A stretch of 64,000 nt of DNA from Paenibacillus allorhizosphaerae (lineage in GTDB: Bacteria > Bacillota > Bacilli > Paenibacillales > NBRC-103111): the NCBI RefSeq assembly GCF_910594985.1, contig NZ_CAJVCE010000015.1:1-64000 (forward strand). The letters are read 5' to 3'. This document shows, one piece after another, positions 7,872 to 16,862 of the stretch. Each line of letters begins with the position of its first letter. Position 1 is the stretch's first letter. Below the pieces are notes generated by a model. It had not been told where the DNA came from. It was given only the letters and a program-made list of their open reading frames with translations, and did not search any database. Both the position numbers and the translations under genes were made by a program.

Positions 7872-8300
7872 ATGAATTGGAAAACATTTGTCCGGGAGAA
7901 CGGACTGCATCTATCGTGGGTCGTAGCGCTTACGGCAACGCTCGGAAGTCTTTATTTTTCGGAAATCATGCATTACACGCCCTGCAAGCTATGTTGGTAT
8001 CAGCGCATTTTAATGTATCCTCTCGTGATTATACTGGGCATCGCCGCTGTGCGCAAGGAACGACATATGTACTTGTACATTTTGCCGATGACGGTATGGG
8101 GGGCCGGCATTTCGCTCTATCACTATCTGATGCAAAAGACGGATTGGTTTAAAAGCGGCGCAGCCGCCTGCGGCCCGGTCCCGTGCGATGTCGATTTCAT
8201 CAATTGGTTCGGATTCGTGACGATTCCATTCCTCGCTTTGACTGCCTTTGTGATCATTACGGTGCTGCAAATTTTGACTTGGGTAGCCAATCGGAAATAA
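7872..8300 (+). CDS. bdbC: Disulfide bond formation protein (DsbB/BdbC family)
   Basis: A 142-residue membrane thiol oxidase with four membrane segments. The first extracytoplasmic loop has CKLC (C38, C41) in the TPCKLCWYQR signature; the second has the CGPVPC pair. It oxidises a partner thiol oxidoreductase (BdbD type) using quinone. No bdbD lies next to it. ATG 7872 is chosen because AGGGAG precedes it and upstream codons add only a charged extension. Confidence 0.92.
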   Translation: MNWKTFVRENGLHLSWVVALTATLGSLYFSEIMHYTPCKLCWYQRILMYPLVIILGIAAVRKERHMYLYILPMTVWGAGISLYHYLMQKTDWFKSGAAACGPVPCDVDFINWFGFVTIPFLALTAFVIITVLQILTWVANRK

Positions 8301-8325
8301 TCTAGCAGATGTAACGCACTACATT

Positions 8326-8354
8326 TGTCCATACATAAATGGTTTGTGTCCATA
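8326..8354 (+). promoter_or_regulatory. Candidate AraC-type operator (two direct half-sites)
   Basis: TGTCCATA occurs at 8326-8333 and again at 8347-8354, 21 bp apart, which is two helical turns on the same DNA face as is usual for AraC-family activators. The second copy abuts the -35 position of a promoter with TATAGT at 8376-8381. Confidence 0.5.
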
Positions 8355-8381
8355 TGCATTCCCGCGGAGTAGGAGTATAGT
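8353..8381 (+). promoter_or_regulatory. Weak promoter of the GH4 gene
   Basis: TATAGT (8376-8381) with a poor -35 (TATGCA, 8353-8358) and a 17-bp spacer, the layout of an activator-dependent promoter; the -35 overlaps the downstream half-site. Confidence 0.4.
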
Positions 8382-8435
8382 CAAATCGTGGCTTGATACT
8401 TACAATAACCCAAAAAACCGGGAGGCTAGGGACGA

Positions 8436-9734
8436 ATGTCAAAAATTACTTTTTTAGGTGCGGGAAGCACGGTTTTCGCAAAAAATGTGCTGGGTGACGT
8501 GATGATGACCCCGTCGCTGCAAGAATTCGAGCTTGCTTTGTTCGATATCGATCCGGTGCGCCTGAAAGACTCGGAAAATATGCTGAACAACCTCAAATTA
8601 TCGCTCGGCAGCGGCTGCAAAGTAAAAGCATACTCCGACCGTAAGGAAGCACTGCGCGGCGCGAAGTATGTCGTTAATGCGATTCAGGTCGGCGGCTACG
8701 ATCCGTGCACGATTACCGATTTCGAGATTCCGAAAAAATACGGCTTGCGCCAGACGATTGCGGACACCCTCGGCATCGGCGGCATTTTCCGCAACCTGCG
8801 CACGATCCCGGTCATGCTCGATTTTGCCAAAGACATTCAGGAAGTTTGTCCGGATGCCTGGTTCCTCAACTATACAAACCCGATGGCTGTACTGACGAAC
8901 GCCATGATTACATACGGCGGGGTGAAAACCGTCGGACTGTGTCACAGTGTGCAGGTGTGCATGCCGCATCTGTTCAAGACGCTGGGGATCGATACGGCCG
9001 GCGTACAGACGAAAATCGCCGGCATCAACCATATGGCCTGGCTGCTTGAAGTTACTAAGGACGGCGTCGATCTGTATCCGGAAATCAAACGTCTCGCCAA
9101 GGAAAAGCAGAAGGAAATTCACAAGGACATGGTTCGCTTCGAGCTCATGTTCCGCTTTGGATACTATGTAACGGAATCTTCAGAGCATAATGCCGAGTAC
9201 CATCCGTATTTCATCAAGAAAAATTACCCGGAATTGATCGAGCGGTTCAACATTCCGCTGGACGAATATCCGAGACGCTGTATCCGTCAAATCGAAAAAT
9301 GGAAGACGATGCGTGAAGAGCTTGTCAACAACAAAAATTTGGAGCACAACCGTTCGAAGGAGTACGCATCCTTTATCTTCGATGCGATGGAAACGAACGT
9401 GCCGTACAAAATCGGCGGCAACGTCATGAACACTGGTCTGATCACGAACTTGCCGAAGGAAGCTTGCGTGGAAGTTCCATGCCTGGTCGATTCCAGCGGG
9501 GTAACTCCGACCTACGTCGGCGATTTGCCGCCGCAGCTCGCCGCGCTGAACCGCACCAACATCAATACGCAGCTGCTTACGCTGGAAGCGGCGATTACGA
9601 AGAAGAAAGAGCATATTTACCACGCCGCGCTGCTGGATCCGCATACTGCAGCGGAGCTGTCGATCGACGATATCGTTGCACTTTGCGACGATTTGATCGA
9701 AGCGCATGGCGACTGGCTGCCGAAATTTCACTAA
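8436..9734 (+). CDS. melA: GH4 alpha-galactosidase/alpha-glucosidase (NAD+ and Mn2+ dependent)
   Basis: A 432-residue cytoplasmic glycosidase using the redox mechanism of family GH4. A Rossmann fold begins at KITFLGAGSTVFAKNVLGD. The metal-binding Cys and His are in GLCHSVQ (near 171) and GINHMAW (near 196). Overall sequence is closest to MelA-type enzymes that hydrolyse non-phosphorylated alpha-galactosides, though alpha-glucosidase or alpha-glucuronidase activity in the family cannot be excluded. ATG 8436 follows GGGAGG. It stands alone with its own terminator. Control by the AraC regulator at 6959-7816 is suggested by half-sites upstream. Confidence 0.88.
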   Translation: MSKITFLGAGSTVFAKNVLGDVMMTPSLQEFELALFDIDPVRLKDSENMLNNLKLSLGSGCKVKAYSDRKEALRGAKYVVNAIQVGGYDPCTITDFEIPKKYGLRQTIADTLGIGGIFRNLRTIPVMLDFAKDIQEVCPDAWFLNYTNPMAVLTNAMITYGGVKTVGLCHSVQVCMPHLFKTLGIDTAGVQTKIAGINHMAWLLEVTKDGVDLYPEIKRLAKEKQKEIHKDMVRFELMFRFGYYVTESSEHNAEYHPYFIKKNYPELIERFNIPLDEYPRRCIRQIEKWKTMREELVNNKNLEHNRSKEYASFIFDAMETNVPYKIGGNVMNTGLITNLPKEACVEVPCLVDSSGVTPTYVGDLPPQLAALNRTNINTQLLTLEAAITKKKEHIYHAALLDPHTAAELSIDDIVALCDDLIEAHGDWLPKFH

Positions 9735-9750
9735 GAGGATGATATCGAAG

Positions 9751-9773
9751 AGAACCGCTGCCGCGGTTCTTTT
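9751..9773 (+). terminator. Terminator of the GH4 gene
   Basis: AGAACCGC and GCGGTTCT form a perfect 8-bp stem with a four-base loop, followed by TTTTC. Confidence 0.8.
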
Positions 9774-9844
9774 CGGCGTTTATGCAATCATGCGACCGGA
9801 CGGCAGCGTATGATGCTTAACGGTTTGTCGCGCTTTTTTTTAAA

Positions 9845-9858
9845 AGGAAGCGCTTTCA
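9845..9858 (-). promoter_or_regulatory. Catabolite-responsive element (cre)
   Basis: The minus strand reads TGAAAGCGCTTCCT, a full match to the CcpA consensus TGWAARCGYTWNCW. It lies in the 470-base gap between the GH4 gene and the kinase gene. The gap also has an AT-rich tract (TATAAT at about 9896) that may hold the kinase promoter; I see no gene in it. Confidence 0.55.
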
Positions 9859-10205
9859 TTTGGAATGGATGCATAGTAACTCCTAATGCTTTGGTATATA
9901 ATAGATAATATAATATATATCCATCTCGTTCCAGTTTATACATCATCCGTGCAACCGCCGCCAGGGTACGATTTTAAATTCGAAGTTGATATCCTGCCGT
10001 CCCACGGCAGGATTGTACTATGTTATCCGCTGTTTTTAGTTCCGTTTCATGAAGCGACTTCAAATTACAACGGATGGAAGATCGGCAATGGTGGTCGCGC
10101 GCTTGGCGATCGCCTTGCTATGGCATGAGGATGAGGGCTTGGTGCCCAAGGCAATCCGTTAACGGACGAGACGCTTATCGAATCTTCAATGAAAGGAGCG
10201 ATGAC

Positions 10206-11759
10206 ATGCAACGAAACGATACGTCTGACGAACAAAACAATCATTTAACGCGGCTTGCGTCGGTCGGGCAAATTGCGGCGGGAATCGCCCATGAAGTTCG
10301 CAATCCGCTCACGGCGGTTAAAGGGTTCCTGCAGCTGCTGCAGGAACAATCTCCTCATACATACTTAGATATAGCCCATCAGGAATTGGATAACGCCATT
10401 TCCACCTTGCAAGATTTGCTTAACGTCTCCAAACCGGACCTGGATGACGAACCGTATCAAAGGATGAGTCTGTGCGTGGAGCTGGACGCTTTGTTGAACT
10501 TATTTCAAGACAAAATGTATAAGATCCGGGTCGAACGGAAGTACGAGGATGTTGAGCTGGAAATTATGGGGAGGAAAAATCAGCTTAAACGTGCCATTTT
10601 CAATGTTATAAAAAATGCATTCGAGTCGATTCAAGATAAAGGGACCGTTGTCGTCCGTCATCGTTTGGATGTAGACGGGAAGCACGTCCAGATCGTGATC
10701 TCCGATACGGGGAGCGGCATTCCGAAAGAGAAGCTGATGCTGCTGGGGACGCCGTTTTTTTCAACGAAATCGGAAGGTACGGGTATGGGTCTCGTGCAAG
10801 TGTTCTCAACCATTTATCAGCATGGCGGGACGATTGATGTAGACAGCGTCGAGTCCCAAGGAACCACTTTTCGAATTAGAGTTCCGATTGAAATATCGAG
10901 GGTAACGGGAGTGGTTGAATTGGACTTGGTATATCATTCGGAGATGAGCCTGGAAGAATTCATGCTCCACAACAAAGAAGTGTTCGAAGAATCATTGCTG
11001 GACGAGGCCGTTAATCTTCGAGAACTGCTTGTCGATATCAAAACCATCGGCAACATCGACCTTTTGCAAAATGCCCATAAACTGGTCATCTATCTGATTC
11101 GCAACCAGCATTACGAAATTATGAATTTCGCCAAAGAAGAAGGGGAGTTATGGGCCAAACAGCCGTCGCTCAATCTGTCCGTCAAATTGGAATGGTTTCA
11201 ATCGATTCGTCAGGTGCTCTGGAGCTTCCTGTACAATTTTGACCGATTGAGCGGGGCCGCCGTTACAAGGGAGAGCTATTATTCGCAGGAAAGGCAGATC
11301 AACAGCATGCTGGATATATTTCTACGGCAATTTGTCGTCAGCTATACGACCATCAAAGATGAGTTGATCCAAGCCCACAAGGAGATGATTGACGATCTCT
11401 CCGTACCGATCATCCCGCTGTCTTCTTCCATTTCCATCTTGCCTTTGCTGGGGGCGGTGGATGCGCACCGGGCAAAGATGATCCGTGAGAAAGTGCTGGA
11501 GCAAATCGGGAAGCTGCAAATCCAGACGTTATTGATCGACATGTCAGGCGTAGCGTTCCTGGATGCGACCGTTGCCGATCATTTGTTTAAAATATTGAAC
11601 GGAATCGGCTTTATGGGATGCAACGCCGTCATTACAGGGATACGTCCCGAGATTGCAAATACGATGGTTGAGCTCGGCATTCAATTCAATGACAGAATCA
11701 AAACGAAGGCAACGCTGCAGCAGGCCTTTGAAGAAATCAACTCATCTGCCATGCTATAG
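10206..11759 (+). CDS. Sensor-less histidine kinase fused to an RsbR-like STAS domain
   Basis: A 517-residue soluble protein. ATG 10206 is chosen because AAAGGAG lies six bases upstream. Residues 15-75 are a HisKA domain with phospho-accepting His29 in GIAHEVRNPLTAVKGF, the form found in sporulation kinases. Residues 110-235 are the ATPase core: N-box NVIKNAFESI, DTGSGIP, and FFSTKSEGTGMGL. A helical middle (about 250-395) resembles RsbR-type N-terminal regions, and residues about 398-510 are a STAS domain (LLIDMSGVAFLDATVADHL, ITGIRPEIANTMVELGI). There is no membrane segment, PAS or GAF domain and no response regulator beside it. It may feed a phosphorelay such as Spo0F while sensing through the stressosome-like part; that is inference. 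Confidence 0.82.
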   Translation: MQRNDTSDEQNNHLTRLASVGQIAAGIAHEVRNPLTAVKGFLQLLQEQSPHTYLDIAHQELDNAISTLQDLLNVSKPDLDDEPYQRMSLCVELDALLNLFQDKMYKIRVERKYEDVELEIMGRKNQLKRAIFNVIKNAFESIQDKGTVVVRHRLDVDGKHVQIVISDTGSGIPKEKLMLLGTPFFSTKSEGTGMGLVQVFSTIYQHGGTIDVDSVESQGTTFRIRVPIEISRVTGVVELDLVYHSEMSLEEFMLHNKEVFEESLLDEAVNLRELLVDIKTIGNIDLLQNAHKLVIYLIRNQHYEIMNFAKEEGELWAKQPSLNLSVKLEWFQSIRQVLWSFLYNFDRLSGAAVTRESYYSQERQINSMLDIFLRQFVVSYTTIKDELIQAHKEMIDDLSVPIIPLSSSISILPLLGAVDAHRAKMIREKVLEQIGKLQIQTLLIDMSGVAFLDATVADHLFKILNGIGFMGCNAVITGIRPEIANTMVELGIQFNDRIKTKATLQQAFEEINSSAML

Positions 11760-12004
11760 GTCCCAGGATCGGCTTGTGAGTCTGTCTTGATGCAGCCCAT
11801 CTCCTGGGCAGCCGGCAGTTTTCGTTGCCAGAACATGCGTCGTTTGGTAAAATTATAGATACGAACAGGAATTCGCTTTGCGCACAGGCTAAGCTTACTG
11901 ACCTTCAGTGGACGGTAAAGCGCTGAATCGTTGGCAGGATGGACAAGCGATGAAGCTTGCAGCCGCACCGGCGAGGTTGCGCGATTGTCGGAAGGGGACA
12001 TACG

Positions 12005-13039
12005 ATGAAGAAAACGGCCAGAAGCTTCATATTGACAGCGACGATTGCCGCGCTGCTCGTTTCCTGCAGTTCGAACCGGGAACAAGCCGCTCAAGTTTCG
12101 AAGGATACGCCAGGCCATTCGGTGAACAACCAAGTTCATCCGCCGGATCCGGTCATTCCCTCGCCTCCGGCAACTTCGATCAATACGGAGACGCCGAAGG
12201 ATGACAAGGCGAAGGAACCGCCGATGAAGGAACCGGTGCAAGAACCGGCCAAAGAGCCAAGCAAAGAGCCGGTAAAGACGGCCCCTGCGCAGACGGCGAC
12301 GAGCTCCGTATACGGGGGCTCGAAGGAATCGTCGAAATCCGATCCCGGCAACCGGAAAGAACTTTCCTGGTACTATATGAAGAAGAAGAAGGGACAAGTT
12401 CCCGATTTTCCGCACGAAACGAAATCGTTTACCAAAGATATGAAGGCATTGTGGGTAGGGACCGGGAAGAAAGTATATTTGACGATCGATACGGGCGGTC
12501 CGCTCGGAGACACCGCTACGCTGGTGAAGTCGCTCAAGGATAACGACGCCAAAGCCAACTTTTTCATTGCCGGATACAACGTGAAGAAAGATCCGGATTT
12601 CGTTCGCACGTTAGTGGCGGACGGCCATTTGGTGGCGAATCATACGATGACGCATACCGATATGAATCTGCAAACGGACGAGCAGATTCGCAAAGAGATT
12701 CAAGATTACGAGAAGCTGTACAAAGAAGTGACAGGCAAAGACATTCAGCCTTATTTCCGTTTTCCTTACGGAAAATATAATACGCATATATTAAAGCTGG
12801 TTTCGGACATGGGATACTCCTCGGTCTTCTGGTCGACTGCGATGCGCGACTGGGAACCGCGCAAGAACGGAGCTGAAGATCCGTATAACGATATTATGAA
12901 TAATTTGCATGACGGCAATATTATTTTGATGCACCAGGGTTCTCCCGAAAATATTGAGGCGCTTGATCGGATTATTAAAGCCGTAAAAAAGGCCGGTTAC
13001 GAATTCGCGCTGTTAACCGACATCGATCCGCCCAAATAA
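12005..13039 (+). CDS. Polysaccharide deacetylase lipoprotein (PdaA/NodB-like)
   Basis: A 344-residue lipoprotein. The signal peptide ends at lipobox LVSC (Cys near residue 22), followed by a Pro/Lys/Glu-rich linker (about 40-105) with KEP repeats, then a NodB-type carbohydrate esterase-4 domain (about 140-340). The HTMTH metal motif and RFPYGKYN are present. Motif 1 reads LTIDTGG instead of TFDDG: the first Asp is kept, the second, metal-binding, Asp is Thr. PdaA-type enzymes also vary here (TFDNG), so the target is probably peptidoglycan. A late motif is LMHQG. ATG 12005 follows GAAGGGG. It is a single gene ending in a terminator. Confidence 0.85.
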   Translation: MKKTARSFILTATIAALLVSCSSNREQAAQVSKDTPGHSVNNQVHPPDPVIPSPPATSINTETPKDDKAKEPPMKEPVQEPAKEPSKEPVKTAPAQTATSSVYGGSKESSKSDPGNRKELSWYYMKKKKGQVPDFPHETKSFTKDMKALWVGTGKKVYLTIDTGGPLGDTATLVKSLKDNDAKANFFIAGYNVKKDPDFVRTLVADGHLVANHTMTHTDMNLQTDEQIRKEIQDYEKLYKEVTGKDIQPYFRFPYGKYNTHILKLVSDMGYSSVFWSTAMRDWEPRKNGAEDPYNDIMNNLHDGNIILMHQGSPENIEALDRIIKAVKKAGYEFALLTDIDPPK

Positions 13040-13070
13040 TCGATTGTGCACTCATTTGAAAATACATCAT

Positions 13071-13100
13071 CCGCTGCTGCAACAGCGGGTTTTATTTTTT
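13071..13100 (+). terminator. Terminator of the polysaccharide deacetylase gene
   Basis: CCGCTG and CAGCGG form the stem, followed by TTTTATTTTTT. Confidence 0.8.
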
Positions 13101-13167
13101 ACCCGGTTTTGATAATATGATAAGATTCGGGCATGTCTACCGTCCCGATCGTCATGGTACCTTTCGT

Positions 13168-13196
13168 TTCAATCGTTCATAACTTATAACTATAAT
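13168..13196 (+). promoter_or_regulatory. Promoter of murI
   Basis: TTCAAT, a 17-bp spacer and a perfect TATAAT, 38 bases before the GTG start. Confidence 0.5.
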
Positions 13197-13234
13197 GGTT
13201 TCATTACTTCTAAGACAAAGGAAGCGAATATGTC

Positions 13235-14044
13235 GTGCAGCAAGCCATTGCCATACTGGATTCAGGAGTCGGCGGATTGACCGTGGCCAAAGAGGTCATG
13301 AGACAACTGCCGCAGGAAAAAATCATATATTTCGGCGATACAGCGCGGACGCCGTACGGGCCTAGACCGGCTGAGGAAATTTCCCGTTTCACCCATCAAA
13401 TCGTAGATTACTTGCTGCAATTTCATCCGAAAATGATCGTAATCGCCTGCAACACGGCTACGGCCATCGCGATCGAAGAAATCCGGGCCAGGCTCACCAT
13501 CCCGGTGGTCGGGGTCATTCATCCCGGAGCGAGAGCGGCGATCAAGTCGACAAGAAATCAGCAGATCGGTGTCATCGGGACCGAAGGGACGATCAAGAGC
13601 AGTGCATATGAAATGGCATTGCGCCAAATCTCCCCGCAAATTCAGGTCGTCAGCCTTGCCTGCCCGTCCTTTGTGCCGCTTGTGGAACGCGGGATGTTCC
13701 GCACGGATGAGACAACAAGAGTCGTGGAAGAATCGCTGTCGGAGCTGCGAAATTATCCGATCGATTCTTTAATATTGGGCTGCACGCATTATCCGTTCCT
13801 GGCCGATATTATCGGATCGGTGATGGGATCGCATGTGACGCTGATCAGCTCGGCGGACGAGACGGCAAGGGAAATCAGTACGATTTTGTACCATAAAGGC
13901 ATGCTGGCTACCTCAAACGCAGTGCCAGTGCATCAGTTTTTTTGCAGCGGCGACCCGCGCCTGTTCAAATCGATTGCGCAAACATGGTTAAACGAGCAAA
14001 TTAAAGTAACACCGGTCGTCTGGCAAGTCCCGAATATTATATAA
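13235..14044 (+). CDS. murI: Glutamate racemase
   Basis: A 269-residue enzyme that converts L-glutamate to D-glutamate for peptidoglycan. The two catalytic Cys are C72 in ACNTAT and C183 in LGCTHYP; the N-terminal DSGVGGLTV and FGDTARTPYG loops are typical. GTG 13235 follows AAGGAAG by ten bases; the ATG at 13230 is out of frame. It lies between two cell-wall hydrolase genes, which fits a peptidoglycan neighbourhood. Confidence 0.96.
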   Translation: MQQAIAILDSGVGGLTVAKEVMRQLPQEKIIYFGDTARTPYGPRPAEEISRFTHQIVDYLLQFHPKMIVIACNTATAIAIEEIRARLTIPVVGVIHPGARAAIKSTRNQQIGVIGTEGTIKSSAYEMALRQISPQIQVVSLACPSFVPLVERGMFRTDETTRVVEESLSELRNYPIDSLILGCTHYPFLADIIGSVMGSHVTLISSADETAREISTILYHKGMLATSNAVPVHQFFCSGDPRLFKSIAQTWLNEQIKVTPVVWQVPNII

Positions 14045-14061
14045 TGGTCCGGCATACACAT

Positions 14062-14095
14062 AAGCACACCTGAGGGCATAAGCCCAAGGTGCTTG
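14062..14095 (+). other. Hairpin after murI
   Basis: AAGCAC-ACCT and AGGT-GCTT arms with an inner GGGC/GCCC stem. There is no T-run, so it could be a weak terminator or an mRNA end-stabilising hairpin. Confidence 0.3.
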
Positions 14096-14157
14096 CTGCA
14101 GCCGGTTGATCTATCGCGTTTAGGTTCCCTGCAGCGAATATGTTCGGGAGGGTTGTC

Positions 14158-15204
14158 ATGAACCGTTACCCTATTCAAGCAGGAGACAGCTTCGCACAAC
14201 TTGCAGGTCGCTTCGGCATATCCATTGCGGATCTTATGACGGCTAACCCCGGCATAGATCCGCGAAGGCTACGTATCGGACAAACCGTCATGATCCCGGC
14301 AGGCCCTCATGCTTCCATTATCGATACGACCAAGGCGTACGGATACTGCGACTTGACGAGGGATTTGGCGGCCTTGGGCACCGCATATCCTTTCCTGCAA
14401 ATCGGCTCGATCGGTTACAGTACACTGGGAAGGACGATTCCTGTGGTCCGGATCGGATCGGGGACGAAGGAAGTGCATTACAACGGGGCGTTTCACGCCA
14501 ATGAATGGATCACGAGCTTGCTGCTCGTCAAGTTTGTGGAAGATTGCGCCAACGCGTGCTGTAATTCAGGTCAACTTCGAACATGCAATGTGAAAGAGCT
14601 TTTCGGGCACGTCTCGTTATTCGTCGTACCCATGGTAAACCCTGACGGTGTGGAATTGGTGCATGGGACGCTTTGTGCGGATGAAGCACTCTATGAGCGT
14701 CTGCTGCATTGGAACAGGGGGAGCCGAGATTTTTCCGGATGGAAAGCCAATGTTCGCGGGGTGGACTTGAATGACCAGTTTCCCGCATTCTGGGATGCGG
14801 AACGCGACCGCCGGGATGTTCCAGGCCCGGGTCCGCGGGATTACACGGGAGAAGCGCCGCTAACGGAGCCGGAAGCGCAAGCGATGGAAGCTTTTACCCG
14901 CAGCCGGGACTTTCATCTGGTGATGGCCCTCCATACGCAGGGGCAGGAAATTTACTGGAACTACCGGGACATGGAACCGGAAGGGGCGGAAAAGGCTGCA
15001 ATCCGATTAGGCGAAGCAAGCGGCTACCGGCCGGTCAAGTTGTTCTGCAGCGACGCGGGGTACAAGGACTGGTTCATTCAGGAGTACCGGCGTTATGGCT
15101 TTACGGTCGAGGCCGGCATCGGGGTCAACCCGCTCCCGATCGAGCAGTTCGATGCCATCTACGAAGATATGATCGGCTTGCTGTTGGAAGGACTTCAAAT
15201 ATAA
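14158..15204 (+). CDS. LysM-M14 carboxypeptidase (gamma-D-glutamyl-diamino acid endopeptidase type)
   Basis: A 348-residue zinc peptidase of the endopeptidase I class that cleaves the gamma-D-Glu-diaminopimelate bond of peptidoglycan stems. Residues 1-46 are a LysM wall-binding domain (YPIQAGDSFAQLAGRFGI). The M14 domain has zinc ligands H113 and E116 (HANE) and H259 (ALHTQG), and catalytic E318 (TVEAGIG). There is no signal peptide, as in known spore-former homologues that act in the sporulating cell or on muropeptide recycling. ATG 14158 follows GGGAGG. The next gene is behind a terminator. Confidence 0.9.
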   Translation: MNRYPIQAGDSFAQLAGRFGISIADLMTANPGIDPRRLRIGQTVMIPAGPHASIIDTTKAYGYCDLTRDLAALGTAYPFLQIGSIGYSTLGRTIPVVRIGSGTKEVHYNGAFHANEWITSLLLVKFVEDCANACCNSGQLRTCNVKELFGHVSLFVVPMVNPDGVELVHGTLCADEALYERLLHWNRGSRDFSGWKANVRGVDLNDQFPAFWDAERDRRDVPGPGPRDYTGEAPLTEPEAQAMEAFTRSRDFHLVMALHTQGQEIYWNYRDMEPEGAEKAAIRLGEASGYRPVKLFCSDAGYKDWFIQEYRRYGFTVEAGIGVNPLPIEQFDAIYEDMIGLLLEGLQI

Positions 15205-15223
15205 AGCGGGAACGATAAAGGCG

Positions 15224-15264
15224 GCGGTTCTTCGGGGATTTCTCCCGGAGGATACCGCTTTTTT
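15224..15264 (+). terminator. Terminator of the M14 peptidase gene
   Basis: GCGGT...ACCGC outer stem and TTCGGG/CCCGGA inner stem, then six T. Confidence 0.75.
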
Positions 15265-15443
15265 GTTATCTGCTTTGATCTTACGATAAGCGACATTTCG
15301 CATATCGTTCCATCACTCCATCGCTCGATACCCCCGGATCACATTCATGTTAGCCGGTTTTCGTATTTCAAGATGTCATAGTATAATACGAATAAGCTGT
15401 AATCAAGCTGTTACTATAACGGATGGAAGGGAAGCGAGGCGTT

Positions 15444-15677
15444 ATGTGGTATCGCTTGTTGTCGCTGCGCCGCTGGGGTCACGTTTTCAGCCGAATTGTA
15501 CCGCTCTTGCGTTCGCCGAAGGTGCCGCTGGGGGAGAAGCTTTTGTTTGCCGTTCCGGCGCTCGTATACATTGTTATGCCGGATGTGCTGCCCTATTTGC
15601 CGATTGACGATGTGGCCGTCACGCTGCTGCTGATGAACTGGTTTACGAGCCGGGCGGAGCGAAAGTACGGCGCTTGA
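15444..15677 (+). CDS. DUF1232 (YkvA-like) small membrane protein
   Basis: A 77-residue protein with the DUF1232 pattern: KVPLGEKLLFAVPALVYIVMPDVLPYLPIDD, one hydrophobic helix with the Pro-Asp turn and a closing DD. ATG 15444 is preferred because GAAGGGAAGCGAGG precedes it; ATG 15423 would add seven residues. Function unknown. It converges on the AI-2E-family gene through a shared terminator. Confidence 0.75.
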   Translation: MWYRLLSLRRWGHVFSRIVPLLRSPKVPLGEKLLFAVPALVYIVMPDVLPYLPIDDVAVTLLLMNWFTSRAERKYGA

Positions 15678-15706
15678 CCGGCCATGGTGCCGCAACAACC
15701 ATAAGC

Positions 15707-15750
15707 AAAAGGACCTGACGGTTGAACAATCCACCGTGCAGGTCCTTTTT
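15707..15750. terminator. Bidirectional terminator
   Basis: AAAAGGACCTG-ACGGT and ACCGTG-CAGGTCCTTTTT form a long stem with A/T runs on both sides, between convergent genes. Confidence 0.9.
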
Positions 15751-15755
15751 ACAAT

Positions 15756-16862
15756 TTATATCGTTCGTTCCGGTTCGTATTCCTCTGCCGGCATGCGAAT
15801 CCATTTTTTCAAGTAGCCTTGCTCGTACAGCGCTTTGATTAAAATGATCAAAATAGGGGATAGAATCAATCCCGCAACGCCGAACAGCGATAAAGAGATA
15901 ATCATGAACGACAGCATCGTAAATGCGGATACGCCCAGCGAATCTCCCGTAATTTTGGGCTCCAATATTTGTCTGACGGTGACGACTACAGCCAGCAGGA
16001 CGGCAAGCCAAATGGCGAGCGCCGTTTGCCCGACGATGAGCAAGTAAATGATCCATGGAATAAACAGCGTCGAGACGCCTAGCAGTGGAAGCACATCGAA
16101 CACCGCTGACAGCAGGGCGATCGAGAACGCGTTTTTCACGTCGAGCGCGAGCAGCGCGATGAAGACGACGACGAACGTCAAACTGATCAGCTTCGCTTGC
16201 GCTTTTACGTACGTGACGATACCGGCCAAAACGTTCTCGCGTAAAAACTGAAACGCGGTTTTGAACGTACGGGGCGTCTTCTCGTTCGCCGTCTTCTTCC
16301 ATGATTCGATCTCGGCGCTGAGGAAGTAAGCGAGCACAACGCCGATGACAAAGTTAACGACGATGGTCGAGATGGACGTGATTGCATTGAAGGTAGCTGT
16401 CAGGAAGTCGCGGACGATTTCCGTCGCTTTCTTGGTAATTTCGGCCGAATATTCTTTGAGCTTGTCCAGCAGCTCCAGCTGTGTAGGCAGTGAACCGAAC
16501 CGGTCGTTCAACTGGTCGGTACGCTGCACGATCTGCTTTTCGAGCACGGCGGCATAATCCGGCAGCTTATCCTTCAAGCTGATAATTTGCGTCGTAAAGA
16601 TGGCGCCCGCTCCCGTAATGAGGCCAAGGATGACTAGAATGAACACAATCGTAGCGACTGCCGAGGCGATCGATTTTTTCAGCCCCCTCCGGTGCAGGAA
16701 ACGGGCAAGCGGCTCGATAATCATATAGATGATGAACGCCCAGAAGATCGGCGTCGCGATCCGGTACAGGTGACTGAATAAAAACATGAACAGATATACC
16801 GTCACAACGAGCAGCGCGATATCGAAGATCGTTTTGTAATATTTTTTATAAAAGGAGAGCAT
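15756..16862 (-). CDS. AI-2E/YtvI-family permease
   Basis: A 368-residue polytopic protein of the AI-2 exporter superfamily. About eight membrane segments flank an internal soluble stretch (about 95-150: KDKLPDYAAVLEKQIVQRTD). The C-terminal half carries the family pattern DVLPLLGVSTLFIPW and EPKITGDSLGVS. The nearest recognised group in spore formers is the sporulation integral membrane protein YtvI, but substrate and sporulation role cannot be read here. ATG 16862 follows GAGGTGGAAGG. Upstream (16863-17120) I see no gene. Confidence 0.82.
   Translation of the reverse strand: MLSFYKKYYKTIFDIALLVVTVYLFMFLFSHLYRIATPIFWAFIIYMIIEPLARFLHRRGLKKSIASAVATIVFILVILGLITGAGAIFTTQIISLKDKLPDYAAVLEKQIVQRTDQLNDRFGSLPTQLELLDKLKEYSAEITKKATEIVRDFLTATFNAITSISTIVVNFVIGVVLAYFLSAEIESWKKTANEKTPRTFKTAFQFLRENVLAGIVTYVKAQAKLISLTFVVVFIALLALDVKNAFSIALLSAVFDVLPLLGVSTLFIPWIIYLLIVGQTALAIWLAVLLAVVVTVRQILEPKITGDSLGVSAFTMLSFMIISLSLFGVAGLILSPILIILIKALYEQGYLKKWIRMPAEEYEPERTI

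Noticed and set aside
9886-10128. An 80-codon frame ahead of the kinase gene
   Set aside because: It covers the AT-rich probable promoter and has no ribosome-binding site.
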